Positions 6,848 through 14,556 of a stretch of DNA of 17,309 nt are shown here, piece after piece. Location of the stretch: positions 1-17,309 of the forward strand of contig JALNVF010000067.1 of assembly GCA_023231445.1 (NCBI GenBank), read 5' to 3'. This stretch comes from Treponema sp. (GTDB lineage: Bacteria > Spirochaetota > Spirochaetia > Treponematales > Treponemataceae). Below the pieces are notes generated by a model, which did no database searches, was not told the origin of the DNA, and saw nothing but the letters and a program-made list of their open reading frames with translations. Numbering within the stretch: the first letter of the stretch is position 1; every line of letters starts with the position of its first letter. The position numbers and the translations under genes were made by a program.

Positions 6848-7810
6848 CTACGGGATATCAGCACTACCGAATCCTGATGGAAGAGGAGCCGTTACGACAA
6901 CCGGCAAACCAGTCACCGGATGAGGAAAAACAAGTGACTGTGCATGTAAAAAAATACGTTCAGCTGCAGGGCCTCCGTACAGTTCATCCCCCATAATCGG
7001 CATTCCAAGTGACGACAGATGCACACGTATCTGATGTGTCCGGCCGGTAAGCGGACGTGCTTCTATATACTGAACTCTGATACCATCAAACATTCCTTCG
7101 CCAAGCAGCGTAAAATCAGTGTGAGCATGAAGTCCCCCCTGACTTTCCGGCACAATGCCCCACTTTCCTGCTCTGCTTTTCACCGTTATTCTTCCAATGG
7201 AATCATCAACAAAAAATTCTTTCCCGGAAATATTTCCTCTGCGAACAACAGCACGGTACATTTTATGCGCTGTATGCTGTTCGAACATCTCATGTACAGG
7301 ACCATTTACCATCCGCTGCTTCGTAAAAAGCAGTACACCGCTTGTTCCGCGGTCAAGACGGTGCATAATACCTGCATACGGCGGATTTCTGAGTTCCGGT
7401 TTTTCAGACCACAGCCAGCGCACAACAGCATCATGCATGTTGTCCCGATGCTCCGTGATTGTTGCTTCTGTGGGAAAACGTGCAGGTTTATTCACTACGA
7501 TTATTACATCGTCTTCATATAATACAGCACTCTTTGTCACTTCAAATTTTATATCGTCCGGCTGCTTTTCATAAAAAAATTTTTCGTTGTCTATCGAGGC
7601 CTCTATTGAACTTCCGGGATAAAGAAGTTCGGCAGGAATACGACACTGACACCCATTAACCTGTACCGCCCCGGCAGTAATAAGACGGCGTATTTTAGAA
7701 TTACTTATATCTCCTCTACTGAATTTCTGTATAAGAGGAGGCAGTTCTTCACGAAGCAGTATATCGAGACGGCATGTTTTTTTTGATTTAAAAGAAAAAA
7801 TCTGTATCAT
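6848..7810 (-). CDS. RluA/RluD-family RNA pseudouridine synthase with S4 domain
   Basis: The product (320 aa from ATG 7810) isomerises uridine to pseudouridine in rRNA or tRNA. The N-terminal part (about 8-75, CRLDILLREELP...IRRLITAGAVQVNG) is an S4 RNA-binding domain. The catalytic domain holds HRLDRGTSGVLLF with the nucleophilic aspartate at about 153, and RPLTGRTHQIRVHLSSLGMP near 252-271, both hallmarks of the RluA family. The target site cannot be told from sequence. The start is uncertain. ATG 7810 fits the normal family N-terminus but has no Shine-Dalgarno and sits at the end of a terminator-like hairpin. A TTG at 7834, eight codons earlier and inside the hairpin, has AGGTGA about 12 nt upstream. 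The gene follows the ArsR-type regulator by about 40 nt and may have its own weak promoter (TTGAAC, 18 nt, TACAAT). Confidence 0.92.
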   Translation of the reverse strand: MIQIFSFKSKKTCRLDILLREELPPLIQKFSRGDISNSKIRRLITAGAVQVNGCQCRIPAELLYPGSSIEASIDNEKFFYEKQPDDIKFEVTKSAVLYEDDVIIVVNKPARFPTEATITEHRDNMHDAVVRWLWSEKPELRNPPYAGIMHRLDRGTSGVLLFTKQRMVNGPVHEMFEQHTAHKMYRAVVRRGNISGKEFFVDDSIGRITVKSRAGKWGIVPESQGGLHAHTDFTLLGEGMFDGIRVQYIEARPLTGRTHQIRVHLSSLGMPIMGDELYGGPAAERIFLHAQSLVFPHPVTGLPVVVTAPLPSGFGSADIP

Positions 7811-7838
7811 AAAAATACCGGTTGCATTGTACAACCGG
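7811..7838 (-). terminator. Terminator-like hairpin after the ArsR gene, overlapping the next gene start
   Basis: A perfect 7-bp inverted repeat (CCGGTTG/CAACCGG, 7818-7838) with a 7-nt loop is followed on the minus strand by TATTTTT. It begins 14 nt after the arsR-like stop codon. Both candidate start codons of the pseudouridine synthase gene lie in its stem or just after its T-tract. Confidence 0.6.
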
Positions 7839-7851
7839 CATCATCACCTGT

Positions 7852-8193
7852 TCAAGTATTACTCTCTGCCATATGCCTGCTTACGGAACCGACGCGGAAC
7901 AAATCACACAGCAGCTGACCGTCTATCGAATAAAAAATATTCTTTCCGTCCCGCCGATTTTTTATAAGACATGCGTCTCTGAGCAGTTTCAAATGATAGG
8001 ATATTGCAGGCAGCGACATATCAAGATCTCTCGCAATATCGCACACCCGCTGTTCCTTCACAATAAGTTCATGTACAATCTTAAGCCGCGTTGCATCACT
8101 GAGCGTTTTAAATACCGATGCCAGGCGCTCCCATTTTTTCGTTTCCGAATATTCCGGAGCATGAAATTCGTTCAAATCAACATTAATTGCCAT
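7852..8193 (-). CDS. ArsR/SmtB-family winged-helix transcriptional regulator
   Basis: The product (113 aa, typical length) is a dimeric winged-helix DNA-binding protein. The segment VFKTLSDATRLKIVHEL (28-43) is the family signature. The helix-turn-helix runs through VCDIARDLDMSLPAISYHLKLLRDA (50-74), and the wing is KNRRDGKNIFYSI (78-90). The classic arsenic-sensing CxC in the recognition helix is not present; only Cys51 remains. In the C-terminal helix Cys96, His107 and Glu110 fall near where SmtB/CadC proteins bind zinc, but the set is incomplete, so the signal sensed is unknown. The ATG starts 4 nt after the stop of the radical SAM gene, with GGAAG as ribosome site, so the two form an operon. 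Autoregulation through the palindrome upstream of the operon is likely (inference). Confidence 0.9.
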   Translation of the reverse strand: MAINVDLNEFHAPEYSETKKWERLASVFKTLSDATRLKIVHELIVKEQRVCDIARDLDMSLPAISYHLKLLRDACLIKNRRDGKNIFYSIDGQLLCDLFRVGSVSRHMAESNT

Positions 8194-8196
8194 AGG

Positions 8197-9645
8197 TTAT
8201 ACTTCCATTCCGGCCTTTTTAAAATCTTCATTTTTACCAGGCTTATGGTTAACATTTTTATAATTCTCATAGTACTGTGCATGATGTTTCGGTTCTGCAT
8301 CCCAGATACGCTGTGCTTCAGGAGCCCATTCATCTGCATACCCGCGGCACTTTCCGCATAAACTTTCCGCACTTTCTGGAGCCTGAAGATCAGTCGATTT
8401 TGCACCTGTCTTCTTTACCATTGCCTGAAGCAGCTCCGGATTTTCAAGCATCGGACACGGGCGCAGATGATTTTTGTTGAACGGCTGTCCTTCATGATAT
8501 GCCATAAACAGCGGCTGCTGAAGGCACTCCAGTAATGTTTTTTCCTTTATATTAGCACCTGAATAATGAATGAATACGCAGGGTTCAACATCACCGTTCG
8601 CGTTGATATGGCAATAGTTACGCCCTCCGGCAATACAACCTCCGACAAATTCTCCGTCATTCTGGAAGTCCATTACAAAAATCTGTTTATCCGACTTCGG
8701 ACTGCGGATTTCACGAATCCGCTTTATCATATATTCGCGCTGTTTAATGTCAGGAATAAGCTGAACATCAGCACCGGCACCAACCGGCATATAATTAAAA
8801 TACCAGCTGTAACGGCAGCCGTTTTCAATAAGCAGGTCAAGAAATTCATCTGATGTAACCGTCTCACAATTCTTACTCGTATAACAGATAGATGTTCCGT
8901 AAAGCAGACCATGCTTTTTCATCCGCTGAAACGCGGCTATAACTTTATCGTAATCCCCTTCACCTCTGCGGCTGTCATTTACTTCCTGAAATCCCTCAAG
9001 GCTTATCGAAAACACAATATTACCAAGTTTCTGTACATCCTCACAAAACTGTTCGTCAATCAATGTGCCGTTCGAAAAAATATTAAACTCACAGTCATGA
9101 TGCTTTGCGGCAAGTTTCAGAATGTCAGTTTTACGACAGAGAGGTTCTCCCCCTGTAAACATATAAAAATAGACACCGAGCGCCTTTCCCTGTGAAACAA
9201 TACTGTCCAGCTGTTCGTACGTAAGATTAAGCTGATGACCATATTCTGCAGCCCAGCACCCGGTACAATGACAGTTACATGCACTCGTCGGATCAACAAG
9301 CATTGTCCACGGAATATTGCAGTGGTATTTTTCACGGTTTTTCCGTATCTGTTTTGTTCCATACCATGCAGACTCAAAAGCAAGATCCATAAATGCAGTC
9401 TTAATCACATTCGGATCAGCTTCATCAAGAAAACGGTATAAAAATTGATGCCATTTATTACCGGGATCGTTTATAACAGCCCGTCCTGCATCATATGTTC
9501 TGGGCTGAAACATTTTGCCGGCGATTTTCTGTGTCGTATTAATCATTTTCAGAAGTTCCGACGTTTTATCTTTTTGAAGATTTTTTATAACACCGTCTGC
9601 CGTTTTTCCCGTGATAAAACGGGCTACATTATGCGTTAATGACAT
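8197..9645 (-). CDS. Radical SAM protein with SPASM-like C-terminal cysteine domain
   Basis: The product (482 aa) is a radical S-adenosylmethionine enzyme. The cluster motif CxxxCxxC is C123-x3-C127-x2-C130 within DPTSACNCHCTGCWAAEYG, and the SAM-binding FTGGEPL follows at 163-169. The core barrel includes SNGTLIDEQF (191-200) and SISLEG (213-218). The C-terminal part carries further cysteines (C337, C345, C356, C397, C430, C433) in patterns such as NANGDVEPCVFIHYS and LCGKCRGY. These fit a SPASM-type domain holding auxiliary Fe-S clusters, as in peptide- or sulfatase-modifying enzymes. The N-terminal 105 residues form a helical extension. The substrate is unknown and no obvious small precursor peptide is adjacent. 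The ATG has GAGG upstream. It forms an operon with the ArsR-type gene 3 nt downstream, so its expression is probably switched by a metal, redox or small-molecule signal. Confidence 0.9.
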   Translation of the reverse strand: MSLTHNVARFITGKTADGVIKNLQKDKTSELLKMINTTQKIAGKMFQPRTYDAGRAVINDPGNKWHQFLYRFLDEADPNVIKTAFMDLAFESAWYGTKQIRKNREKYHCNIPWTMLVDPTSACNCHCTGCWAAEYGHQLNLTYEQLDSIVSQGKALGVYFYMFTGGEPLCRKTDILKLAAKHHDCEFNIFSNGTLIDEQFCEDVQKLGNIVFSISLEGFQEVNDSRRGEGDYDKVIAAFQRMKKHGLLYGTSICYTSKNCETVTSDEFLDLLIENGCRYSWYFNYMPVGAGADVQLIPDIKQREYMIKRIREIRSPKSDKQIFVMDFQNDGEFVGGCIAGGRNYCHINANGDVEPCVFIHYSGANIKEKTLLECLQQPLFMAYHEGQPFNKNHLRPCPMLENPELLQAMVKKTGAKSTDLQAPESAESLCGKCRGYADEWAPEAQRIWDAEPKHHAQYYENYKNVNHKPGKNEDFKKAGMEV

Positions 9646-9676
9646 AGTTCTACCAACCTCTTTTTTTATACCTACG

Positions 9677-9710
9677 ATTAAGCAACTGTTTAATTAAATA
9701 ATTACTTAAT
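9677..9710. promoter_or_regulatory. Imperfect palindrome, candidate operator for the ArsR-type regulator
   Basis: Two 14-nt arms (ATTAAGCAACTGTT at 9677-9690 and its partner at 9697-9710) match at 11 of 14 positions around a 6-nt AT spacer. The site lies just downstream of the predicted -10 and 31 nt before the radical SAM ATG. A dimeric repressor there would block transcription. Size and symmetry fit an ArsR-family operator; the assignment is inference. Confidence 0.5.
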
Positions 9711-9716
9711 ACAGTT

Positions 9717-9745
9717 AATGTACACCGTACTCTGAAAAAAAGCAA
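9717..9745 (-). promoter_or_regulatory. Promoter of the radical SAM-arsR operon
   Basis: The minus strand has TTGCTT (9745-9740), a 17-nt spacer and TACATT (9722-9717). The predicted transcription start falls at the edge of the palindrome at 9677-9710. Confidence 0.45.
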
Positions 9746-9790
9746 GAGCGTTTATTTTTTTTGACCAATTGGGACATAAAAAAACAGAAT

Positions 9791-10810
9791 TTAAATGATT
9801 TTATAATCCGGACCGTCCGGCGTATAAAAGATTTTCACTTTAGATTCTTCCATACAGACATTTTCAGCAAAAGATAGTATATCGGATGATTCGGGCCCCA
9901 GCAGATCATCCGGATTGTACGCGGTGGTAACTACAGATTCTTCATTTTCGCCGGTAAGTCGTGAAAAAGCACCGTTAAGCATGACAATATCCCGGACAAC
10001 CGGCATAAGTTCACTTTTTCCTTTTTCATCATACTTCGTACCAAGAAAAAGAAGCTGCATCTTTTCTATTTCTTTATGATTCACCTGTTCAGGTATAAAT
10101 CCCGAACGGTAATTACAGTTTGAACCATGCTGCCATTCAGCAAAATCGGAGAAAAAACTTGAAGCAGAAATTTTCAGCGGCTGGAGTACAGGTAAAAACC
10201 ACGGAACAGCCCGTCCTGCAGAATAAAATGTCCGGCATGCAAACGAAATATCCCTTGCATACCGGATGTCCTGTGCGGCAAATAAAGCAGTTGGTTTTAC
10301 TGTTTGAACAGGAATATCCGCAGAATTCAGCATTTTTTCTACATTCTCAGTTTCAGGAAAATCAATATGATTCGGATACAGAGATACTGCAAAATCAAGA
10401 CGATCACGGAACAGTTTAAACGAATCTCCCGGAACCGAGGCATAATCCATAATAAAACCAAACACAAGGCCTGTGTCGTTCATCATTCCGGCACGTCCTG
10501 CATACATCTTCTTGTCCAGCAGGCACGTCTTACCGTCATTCGAAACAGGATGAAACGGCATATCAATCGTACAGTTCATTTCAGATGCCTGTCTGCATAC
10601 ATCCCGGTCAAAAGCAGAAGCTTCTACACGTATTGTAAACAGCAGATCAGGACAATTCTTTTGTATTAATCTCATCATCCGCAGGATTCTTCCCCGGTCA
10701 TTAGCTAAAATCCCGTCATGAACCGATAATTCGGTTATTCCCATGGAAGCGAATTCAGAAAGTTTTGACTCTATTTCATCTGCACTGAATTCATATTCGG
10801 TTTTACTCAC
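9791..10810 (-). CDS. Radical-SAM-like barrel protein lacking the cluster cysteines, unknown function
   Basis: The product (339 aa) starts with VSKTEYEFSADEIESKL. The chosen start is the GTG at 10810, whose last three bases overlap the asnA stop (GTGA, 4-nt overlap), with AGGAG 10 nt before it inside the asnA end. An ATG nine codons earlier is possible but has poorer spacing. Residues about 20-90 (ASMGITELSVHDGILANDRGR, then LLFTIRVEASAFD and QASEMNCTIDMPF) follow the beta-alpha repeats of radical SAM barrels, where the second half normally reads like a cluster-coordinating enzyme. The N-terminal CxxxCxxC is absent here, so it cannot be a normal radical SAM enzyme. It may be a degenerate or non-catalytic relative. 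The link with asnA suggests a role tied to asparagine or nitrogen supply, but nothing in the sequence proves it. Confidence 0.75.
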   Translation of the reverse strand: MSKTEYEFSADEIESKLSEFASMGITELSVHDGILANDRGRILRMMRLIQKNCPDLLFTIRVEASAFDRDVCRQASEMNCTIDMPFHPVSNDGKTCLLDKKMYAGRAGMMNDTGLVFGFIMDYASVPGDSFKLFRDRLDFAVSLYPNHIDFPETENVEKMLNSADIPVQTVKPTALFAAQDIRYARDISFACRTFYSAGRAVPWFLPVLQPLKISASSFFSDFAEWQHGSNCNYRSGFIPEQVNHKEIEKMQLLFLGTKYDEKGKSELMPVVRDIVMLNGAFSRLTGENEESVVTTAYNPDDLLGPESSDILSFAENVCMEESKVKIFYTPDGPDYKII

Positions 10811-11838
10811 AAAAGTTCTACTCCTGCTTTCCTGCATTCTTCTACACTGTTGTCCGGCCAGATGCTTACCTGTGTTTCACCGATATGTGCTTTACGAAGT
10901 AAAAACATACACAGGCGTGACTGTCCGATCCCGCCGCCAAGTGTCTGGGAAAATTCACCCGCAAGCAGTCTTCTGTGAAAATCAAGTTTTTCACGTTTTT
11001 CACATCCGCATTCATTCAACTGAGCCTTTAAAGAATCAGGCGTAACACGAATTCCCATTGATGAGAGTTCAAAAGCCGTCTTTAAAACGGCATTCCACAC
11101 AATAATATCACCGTTAAGTCCCCTGTGTCCGTCACCGGTCTCTGTAATCCAGTCGTCATAGTCAGGAGCCCGTTCGTCATGAACTGTATCATCAGGCAGT
11201 CTGCCGCCTATACCAGTAATAAACACAGCTCCGTATTTTTTTGCAACTGCATTTTCACGTTCCCTTGGAGAAAGTTCAGGCATTTCCCTCTGAAGATCAT
11301 CCGCATACAGCAGTGTTATATTGTCAGGAAGTTCCGGTTTTATCATTGAATAGCGGTCATAAATATAAAACTCCGTACGTTTCAGGCAGCGATAAATTTT
11401 CTTTACGATTTCGTGAAGATAAAAAACCGTCCGGTCTTTCGGATCAATAGCCATTTCCCAGTCCCACTGGTCAACATACAAGGAATGCAGGGCATCTATT
11501 TTCTCGTCAGGACGAATGGCGTTCATATCAGTATAGATTCCAAATCCGGGTGTCATTCCAAGTTCGGTTACTTTTATACGTTTCCATTTTGCAAGAGACT
11601 GCACAATTTCCATACGCATATTATTCATGTTCTTTACTTGAAATGACGCAGGATGCTCCACACCGTTCAAATCATCGTTTATTCCTGTACCAGCCCGTAC
11701 AAAAAGAGGCGCTGTTACGCGGGTAAGATTAAGTTCGGTTGAAAGTGCCAGTTGAAAAAAATCTTTGATAAGAACAATCGCATGCTCGGTTTCTTTTTTT
11801 CCAAGAACGGGTCTATAGTGCGCAGGTAACGTATACAT
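10807..11838 (-). CDS. asnA: Aspartate--ammonia ligase (asparagine synthetase A)
   Basis: The product (343 aa; the E. coli enzyme has 330) makes asparagine from aspartate, ammonia and ATP in the cytoplasm. It belongs to the class II aminoacyl-tRNA synthetase-like fold. Recognisable segments are LTRVTAPLFVRAGTGINDDLNG (38-59), FQVKNMNNMRMEIVQSLAKWKR (66-87), HSLYVDQWDWE (118-128) and the ATP-binding GGGIGQSRLCMFLL (301-314) followed by HIGETQVSIWP. The family core appears complete. The ATG has GAGG 8-9 nt upstream. A good promoter (TTGAAA, 17 nt, TAAAAT) lies in the 75-nt gap after apt, so asnA heads its own unit with the radical-SAM-like gene that overlaps its stop. Use of AsnA points to growth where ammonia is plentiful, such as gut or rumen. 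Confidence 0.95.
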   Translation of the reverse strand: MYTLPAHYRPVLGKKETEHAIVLIKDFFQLALSTELNLTRVTAPLFVRAGTGINDDLNGVEHPASFQVKNMNNMRMEIVQSLAKWKRIKVTELGMTPGFGIYTDMNAIRPDEKIDALHSLYVDQWDWEMAIDPKDRTVFYLHEIVKKIYRCLKRTEFYIYDRYSMIKPELPDNITLLYADDLQREMPELSPRERENAVAKKYGAVFITGIGGRLPDDTVHDERAPDYDDWITETGDGHRGLNGDIIVWNAVLKTAFELSSMGIRVTPDSLKAQLNECGCEKREKLDFHRRLLAGEFSQTLGGGIGQSRLCMFLLRKAHIGETQVSIWPDNSVEECRKAGVELL

Positions 11839-11863
11839 AAAAAGCCTCGTATATAATATTTCT

Positions 11864-11892
11864 ATTTTATCGAGTCATTAGTGTTTTTTCAA
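11864..11892 (-). promoter_or_regulatory. asnA promoter
   Basis: The minus strand has TTGAAA (11892-11887), a 17-nt spacer and TAAAAT (11869-11864), which ends 25 nt before the asnA ATG. Unlike apt, this unit has room for a 5' leader with a ribosome site. Confidence 0.65.
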
Positions 11893-11913
11893 TAACACAT
11901 GTATTACTGCTGA

Positions 11914-12447
11914 TTATTCGCCGCTGTAATTGATAAGTGTCGTCACGTGTGACGGAGCAAGAGTCTTTTCATAGTTAAGAGCAGGAAGACCGATGATGCC
12001 GAAGAAATCGGTTACATCCCCTCCCCCCTGTTCAATAAGATTACGTGCTGCAGCAAGCGTTCCGCCGGTTGCGATAAGATCATCAACAAGCAGATACTTC
12101 TTTCCTTTTTGAATGTCGGACTTGTGAGCTTCTATTTCTGCCGTTCCGTATTCAAGAGAATACGCACACCTGTACGTCGCGCCCGGGAGTTTGCCTTTTT
12201 TCCGGACAAGCACAAGAGGAATACCAAGACGCTCTGCAAATGGAGCAGCAAATAAAAAACCGCGGGATTCAACACCTGCAACGGCATCAATACCGGTATT
12301 TTTGTAAAGTGCAACCATGCGGTCAATGCAGTATTTAAATGCTTCCGGCTTTACGAAAACACCCGTAATATCGTAAAAAAGAATCCCCGGCTTAGGAAAG
12401 TCTGGAACACGGCGGATAGCTCCGTCCAGCATCTCAAGTTCTGTCAT
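11914..12447 (-). CDS. apt: Adenine phosphoribosyltransferase
   Basis: The product (177 aa, normal for the family) salvages adenine to AMP using PRPP. Clear landmarks are VPDFPKPGILFYDIT near the N-terminus (14-28), AGVESRGFLFAAP (57-69), RKKGKLPG (82-89) and the PRPP-binding loop LLVDDLIATGGTL (119-131). A longer reading frame back to a TTG at 12513 would add 22 residues (MSVSLLFSCI...), but homologues begin like MTELEMLDGAIRRVPDF, so ATG 12447 is chosen. There is no Shine-Dalgarno before this ATG. Instead a promoter (TTGACG, 17 nt, TAAAAT) ends 7 nt before it, which predicts a leaderless mRNA. The gene is read separately from tyrA and ends 75 nt before asnA. Confidence 0.95.
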   Translation of the reverse strand: MTELEMLDGAIRRVPDFPKPGILFYDITGVFVKPEAFKYCIDRMVALYKNTGIDAVAGVESRGFLFAAPFAERLGIPLVLVRKKGKLPGATYRCAYSLEYGTAEIEAHKSDIQKGKKYLLVDDLIATGGTLAAARNLIEQGGGDVTDFFGIIGLPALNYEKTLAPSHVTTLINYSGE

Positions 12448-12454
12448 ACGGTCG

Positions 12455-12483
12455 ATTTTAATGAACGGTATGACATCCGTCAA
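12455..12483 (-). promoter_or_regulatory. apt promoter, predicted leaderless start
   Basis: The minus strand has TTGACG (12483-12478), a 17-nt spacer and TAAAAT (12460-12455). Only 7 nt separate the -10 from the apt ATG, so transcription should begin at or within a base of the start codon. Confidence 0.65.
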
Positions 12484-12531
12484 GATACAGGAAAACAGTA
12501 AGGACACACTCAATAAAATTCGTTTACGTGA

Positions 12532-13437
12532 TCAGCAGCAGCCTGTTTCTCTGGAAACAAAAGTCCCCATACTCATACGCCGTCTGCGGACGTCAGCGAG
12601 ATATTTTTCCAGAGATTCTGCATCATTGTTTTCTATATATTTCTTTATGATGTCGAGCTGCTTTTCAAAATTCGTAATATGACCAAGAAGTTCTGTTTTA
12701 TTTGAAAGGAACAGTTCGGTCCACAGAGGAGCATTTATCATGGCAATTCTTGTCAAATCTTCAAAGCTGCCTCCGCCGAACTCTGTAATATTTTCATCTT
12801 CAGCACTTTCCACAAGAGCTGATGCAATGACATGACAAAGCTGACTTGTAAACGCTATTTTATGGTCGTGACTGTGACAATCAGTTTCAACAATACGGGA
12901 AAATCCCATTGCGATAATAAGATCTTTAATAAGCAGTAAATTTTCTTTTCTATTCCACGTCTGCGGCATAAGTATGTAATTCCGTTCCTCGAAGTACGCA
13001 CTGTCAGCATTCACATATCCTTCTTTTGCGCCGCCTGCCATCGGATGACCTATAACAAAATCAACATCCTCTCGAAGAACATTTTTCACGTTCTCTATGA
13101 GCAGAGTTTTCACTCCGCTTATATCGGTAACAACGGAGCCACTTTTAAAGAAGTTTCTGTGTACTTTCATGAAATCAAGTGTTGCATGGGGATAAAGACA
13201 TACATATACAATATCGCAGCATAAAAGCATTTTATCTGCATCGCATGGTAAAAACGCTTTATCGATAACGCCTCCGTTTTCAGCCATATGCAGAGTCTGC
13301 ATATTTATATCGCAGGCAAATATTTTTCCGGATGATCCCGGAATATCAAGTACATTTGCGCGGACAGACTTTGCTAAGGAGCCTCCCATAATACCAAGAC
13401 CGACTATTCCGTATGTCAGTTGTTTTAAATCAGTCAT
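12532..13437 (-). CDS. tyrA: Prephenate dehydrogenase (TyrA type)
   Basis: The product (301 aa) is a TyrA-family dehydrogenase. It converts prephenate to 4-hydroxyphenylpyruvate (or arogenate to tyrosine) with NAD(P), committing flux to tyrosine. The Rossmann segment YGIVGLGIMGGSLAKS (9-24) has GxGxxG. Other landmarks are DISGVK (105-110), GHPMAGGAKEGY (130-141), then SHDHKIAFTSQLCH (189-202) with family histidines. No chorismate mutase or ACT domain is visible. The ATG at 13437 is preceded by GGGAGAGG; an in-frame TTG seven codons earlier is less likely. It follows the DAHP synthase gene by 52 nt with no terminator seen, so both are controlled by the upstream Tyr-codon attenuator. Gene symbol by family; the exact substrate preference cannot be read from sequence. 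Confidence 0.92.
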   Translation of the reverse strand: MTDLKQLTYGIVGLGIMGGSLAKSVRANVLDIPGSSGKIFACDINMQTLHMAENGGVIDKAFLPCDADKMLLCCDIVYVCLYPHATLDFMKVHRNFFKSGSVVTDISGVKTLLIENVKNVLREDVDFVIGHPMAGGAKEGYVNADSAYFEERNYILMPQTWNRKENLLLIKDLIIAMGFSRIVETDCHSHDHKIAFTSQLCHVIASALVESAEDENITEFGGGSFEDLTRIAMINAPLWTELFLSNKTELLGHITNFEKQLDIIKKYIENNDAESLEKYLADVRRRRMSMGTFVSRETGCC

Positions 13438-13489
13438 AATCCTCTCCCAAAAGCTCAATCAGTTTTTTGCTTAAAATCCGCTCCATAAC

Positions 13490-14512
13490 TTACATGTTCC
13501 TGTTGTCTATCGCCGCGATTTTAGGCAGTACCTTCATGAGTTCATCAAACTCTGCCGGATGCAGACTCTGTTCGCCGTCGCATAACGCCTTTTCAGGGTT
13601 ATTATGAACTTCGATAATAAGGCCGTCGCAGCCGGCTGCAACAGCAGACTTTGCAAGCGTCGGTACCATCCAGCGCAACCCGCATGCATGGCTCGGATCA
13701 ATAATAATCGGCAGGTGGCTCACTTTTTTGAGATACGGAACAATACTCACATCAAGACAGTTGCGCGTATACGTATCGAACGTTCTGATACCACGTTCGC
13801 AAAGGATTACATTTTCATTACCGCTGGCCATAATATATTCAGCCGACATAAGCAATTCCTTTACGGTAGCAGCCATGCCCCGTTTAAGAAGAATAGGCTT
13901 TTTTACTTTACCCATCTCTTTCAACAGATCAAAATTCTGCATATTACGGGCTCCTATCTGTATAAGGTCAACGTCATCAAAATATTTCAGCTGGCGGAGA
14001 TCCATAAGTTCCGTAACAATCGGAAGCCCCGTTTCTTTTTTTGCCGTTTTCAGAAATTCAAGTCCTTTTTCACCAAGTCCCTGAAATGAATACGGAGACG
14101 TACGGGGCTTGAAGGCACCACCTCGCAGCAGTCTGGCACCGGATTTTTTTACAGCGTTTGCGACTTCAACAACCTGTTCCTCCGTTTCCACGGAACAAGG
14201 TCCCGCAATGACCGGTACAAAACCATCTCCGAACGAGACTTTATTATTTCCTTCACCAACAGCTATGACAGAATCGTCCGGATGGAACGCCCTGCCGGCC
14301 ATTTTATACGGTGCGGTAACACGCTTTACAGATTCAACAATCGGATTAGCCGCAACAGTCTCTGTATCCAGTTTCGTTGTATCTCCAAGCAGCCCAAGCA
14401 CTGTCATTTCTTCACCGCGTGAAATATGTACACCGTATCCTTTTTCTTTCCACTGCCTGACAAAGTCCTGCATCTGCGCATCCGTCGCTTCTTTTTTCAG
14501 AATTACTATCAT
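13490..14512 (-). CDS. aroF: 3-deoxy-7-phosphoheptulonate (DAHP) synthase with N-terminal regulatory domain
   Basis: The product (340 aa) condenses phosphoenolpyruvate and erythrose 4-phosphate into DAHP, the first step of the shikimate pathway. The N-terminal 70 residues (MIVILKKEATDAQMQDF...) form a small ferredoxin-like domain, as in the Thermotoga-type enzymes where it mediates feedback inhibition by tyrosine and phenylalanine (family knowledge). The barrel carries GPCSVE (104-109), RGGAFKPRTSPYSFQG (130-145), QIGARNMQN (185-193), LLKRGM (208-213), CERGIRTFD (238-246), IDPSHACG (271-278) and EVH (301-303), covering the metal and PEP ligands. The ATG has GGAGG 6 nt before it, within 15 nt of the attenuator terminator. 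It is the first structural gene of the operon and is followed by tyrA. The symbol follows common usage for this family. Confidence 0.96.
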   Translation of the reverse strand: MIVILKKEATDAQMQDFVRQWKEKGYGVHISRGEEMTVLGLLGDTTKLDTETVAANPIVESVKRVTAPYKMAGRAFHPDDSVIAVGEGNNKVSFGDGFVPVIAGPCSVETEEQVVEVANAVKKSGARLLRGGAFKPRTSPYSFQGLGEKGLEFLKTAKKETGLPIVTELMDLRQLKYFDDVDLIQIGARNMQNFDLLKEMGKVKKPILLKRGMAATVKELLMSAEYIMASGNENVILCERGIRTFDTYTRNCLDVSIVPYLKKVSHLPIIIDPSHACGLRWMVPTLAKSAVAAGCDGLIIEVHNNPEKALCDGEQSLHPAEFDELMKVLPKIAAIDNRNM

Positions 14513-14526
14513 CTTGTCCTCCGGAT

Positions 14527-14556
14527 AAAAAAAAAGGGAACTCCGCAGAGTTCCCT
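14527..14556 (-). terminator. Attenuator terminator in front of DAHP synthase
   Basis: On the minus strand AGGGAACTC (14556-14548) pairs perfectly with GAGTTCCCT (14543-14535) across a TGCG tetraloop. A run of T's follows (14534-14527). It lies between the leader ORF and the DAHP synthase ribosome site, so it must be bypassed for the operon to be expressed. Confidence 0.93.

Noticed and set aside
9751..9790. T-run/A-run pair with central CCAATTGG after the radical-SAM-like gene
   Set aside because: Only two GC pairs would hold the centre and the arms are pure A/T. It may weakly terminate, but the evidence is too thin to call.
12448..12513. N-terminal extension of Apt from TTG 12513 with a hydrophobic MSVSLLFSCI start
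   Set aside because: The extension contains the apt promoter and is not part of the Apt family; the enzyme is cytoplasmic.
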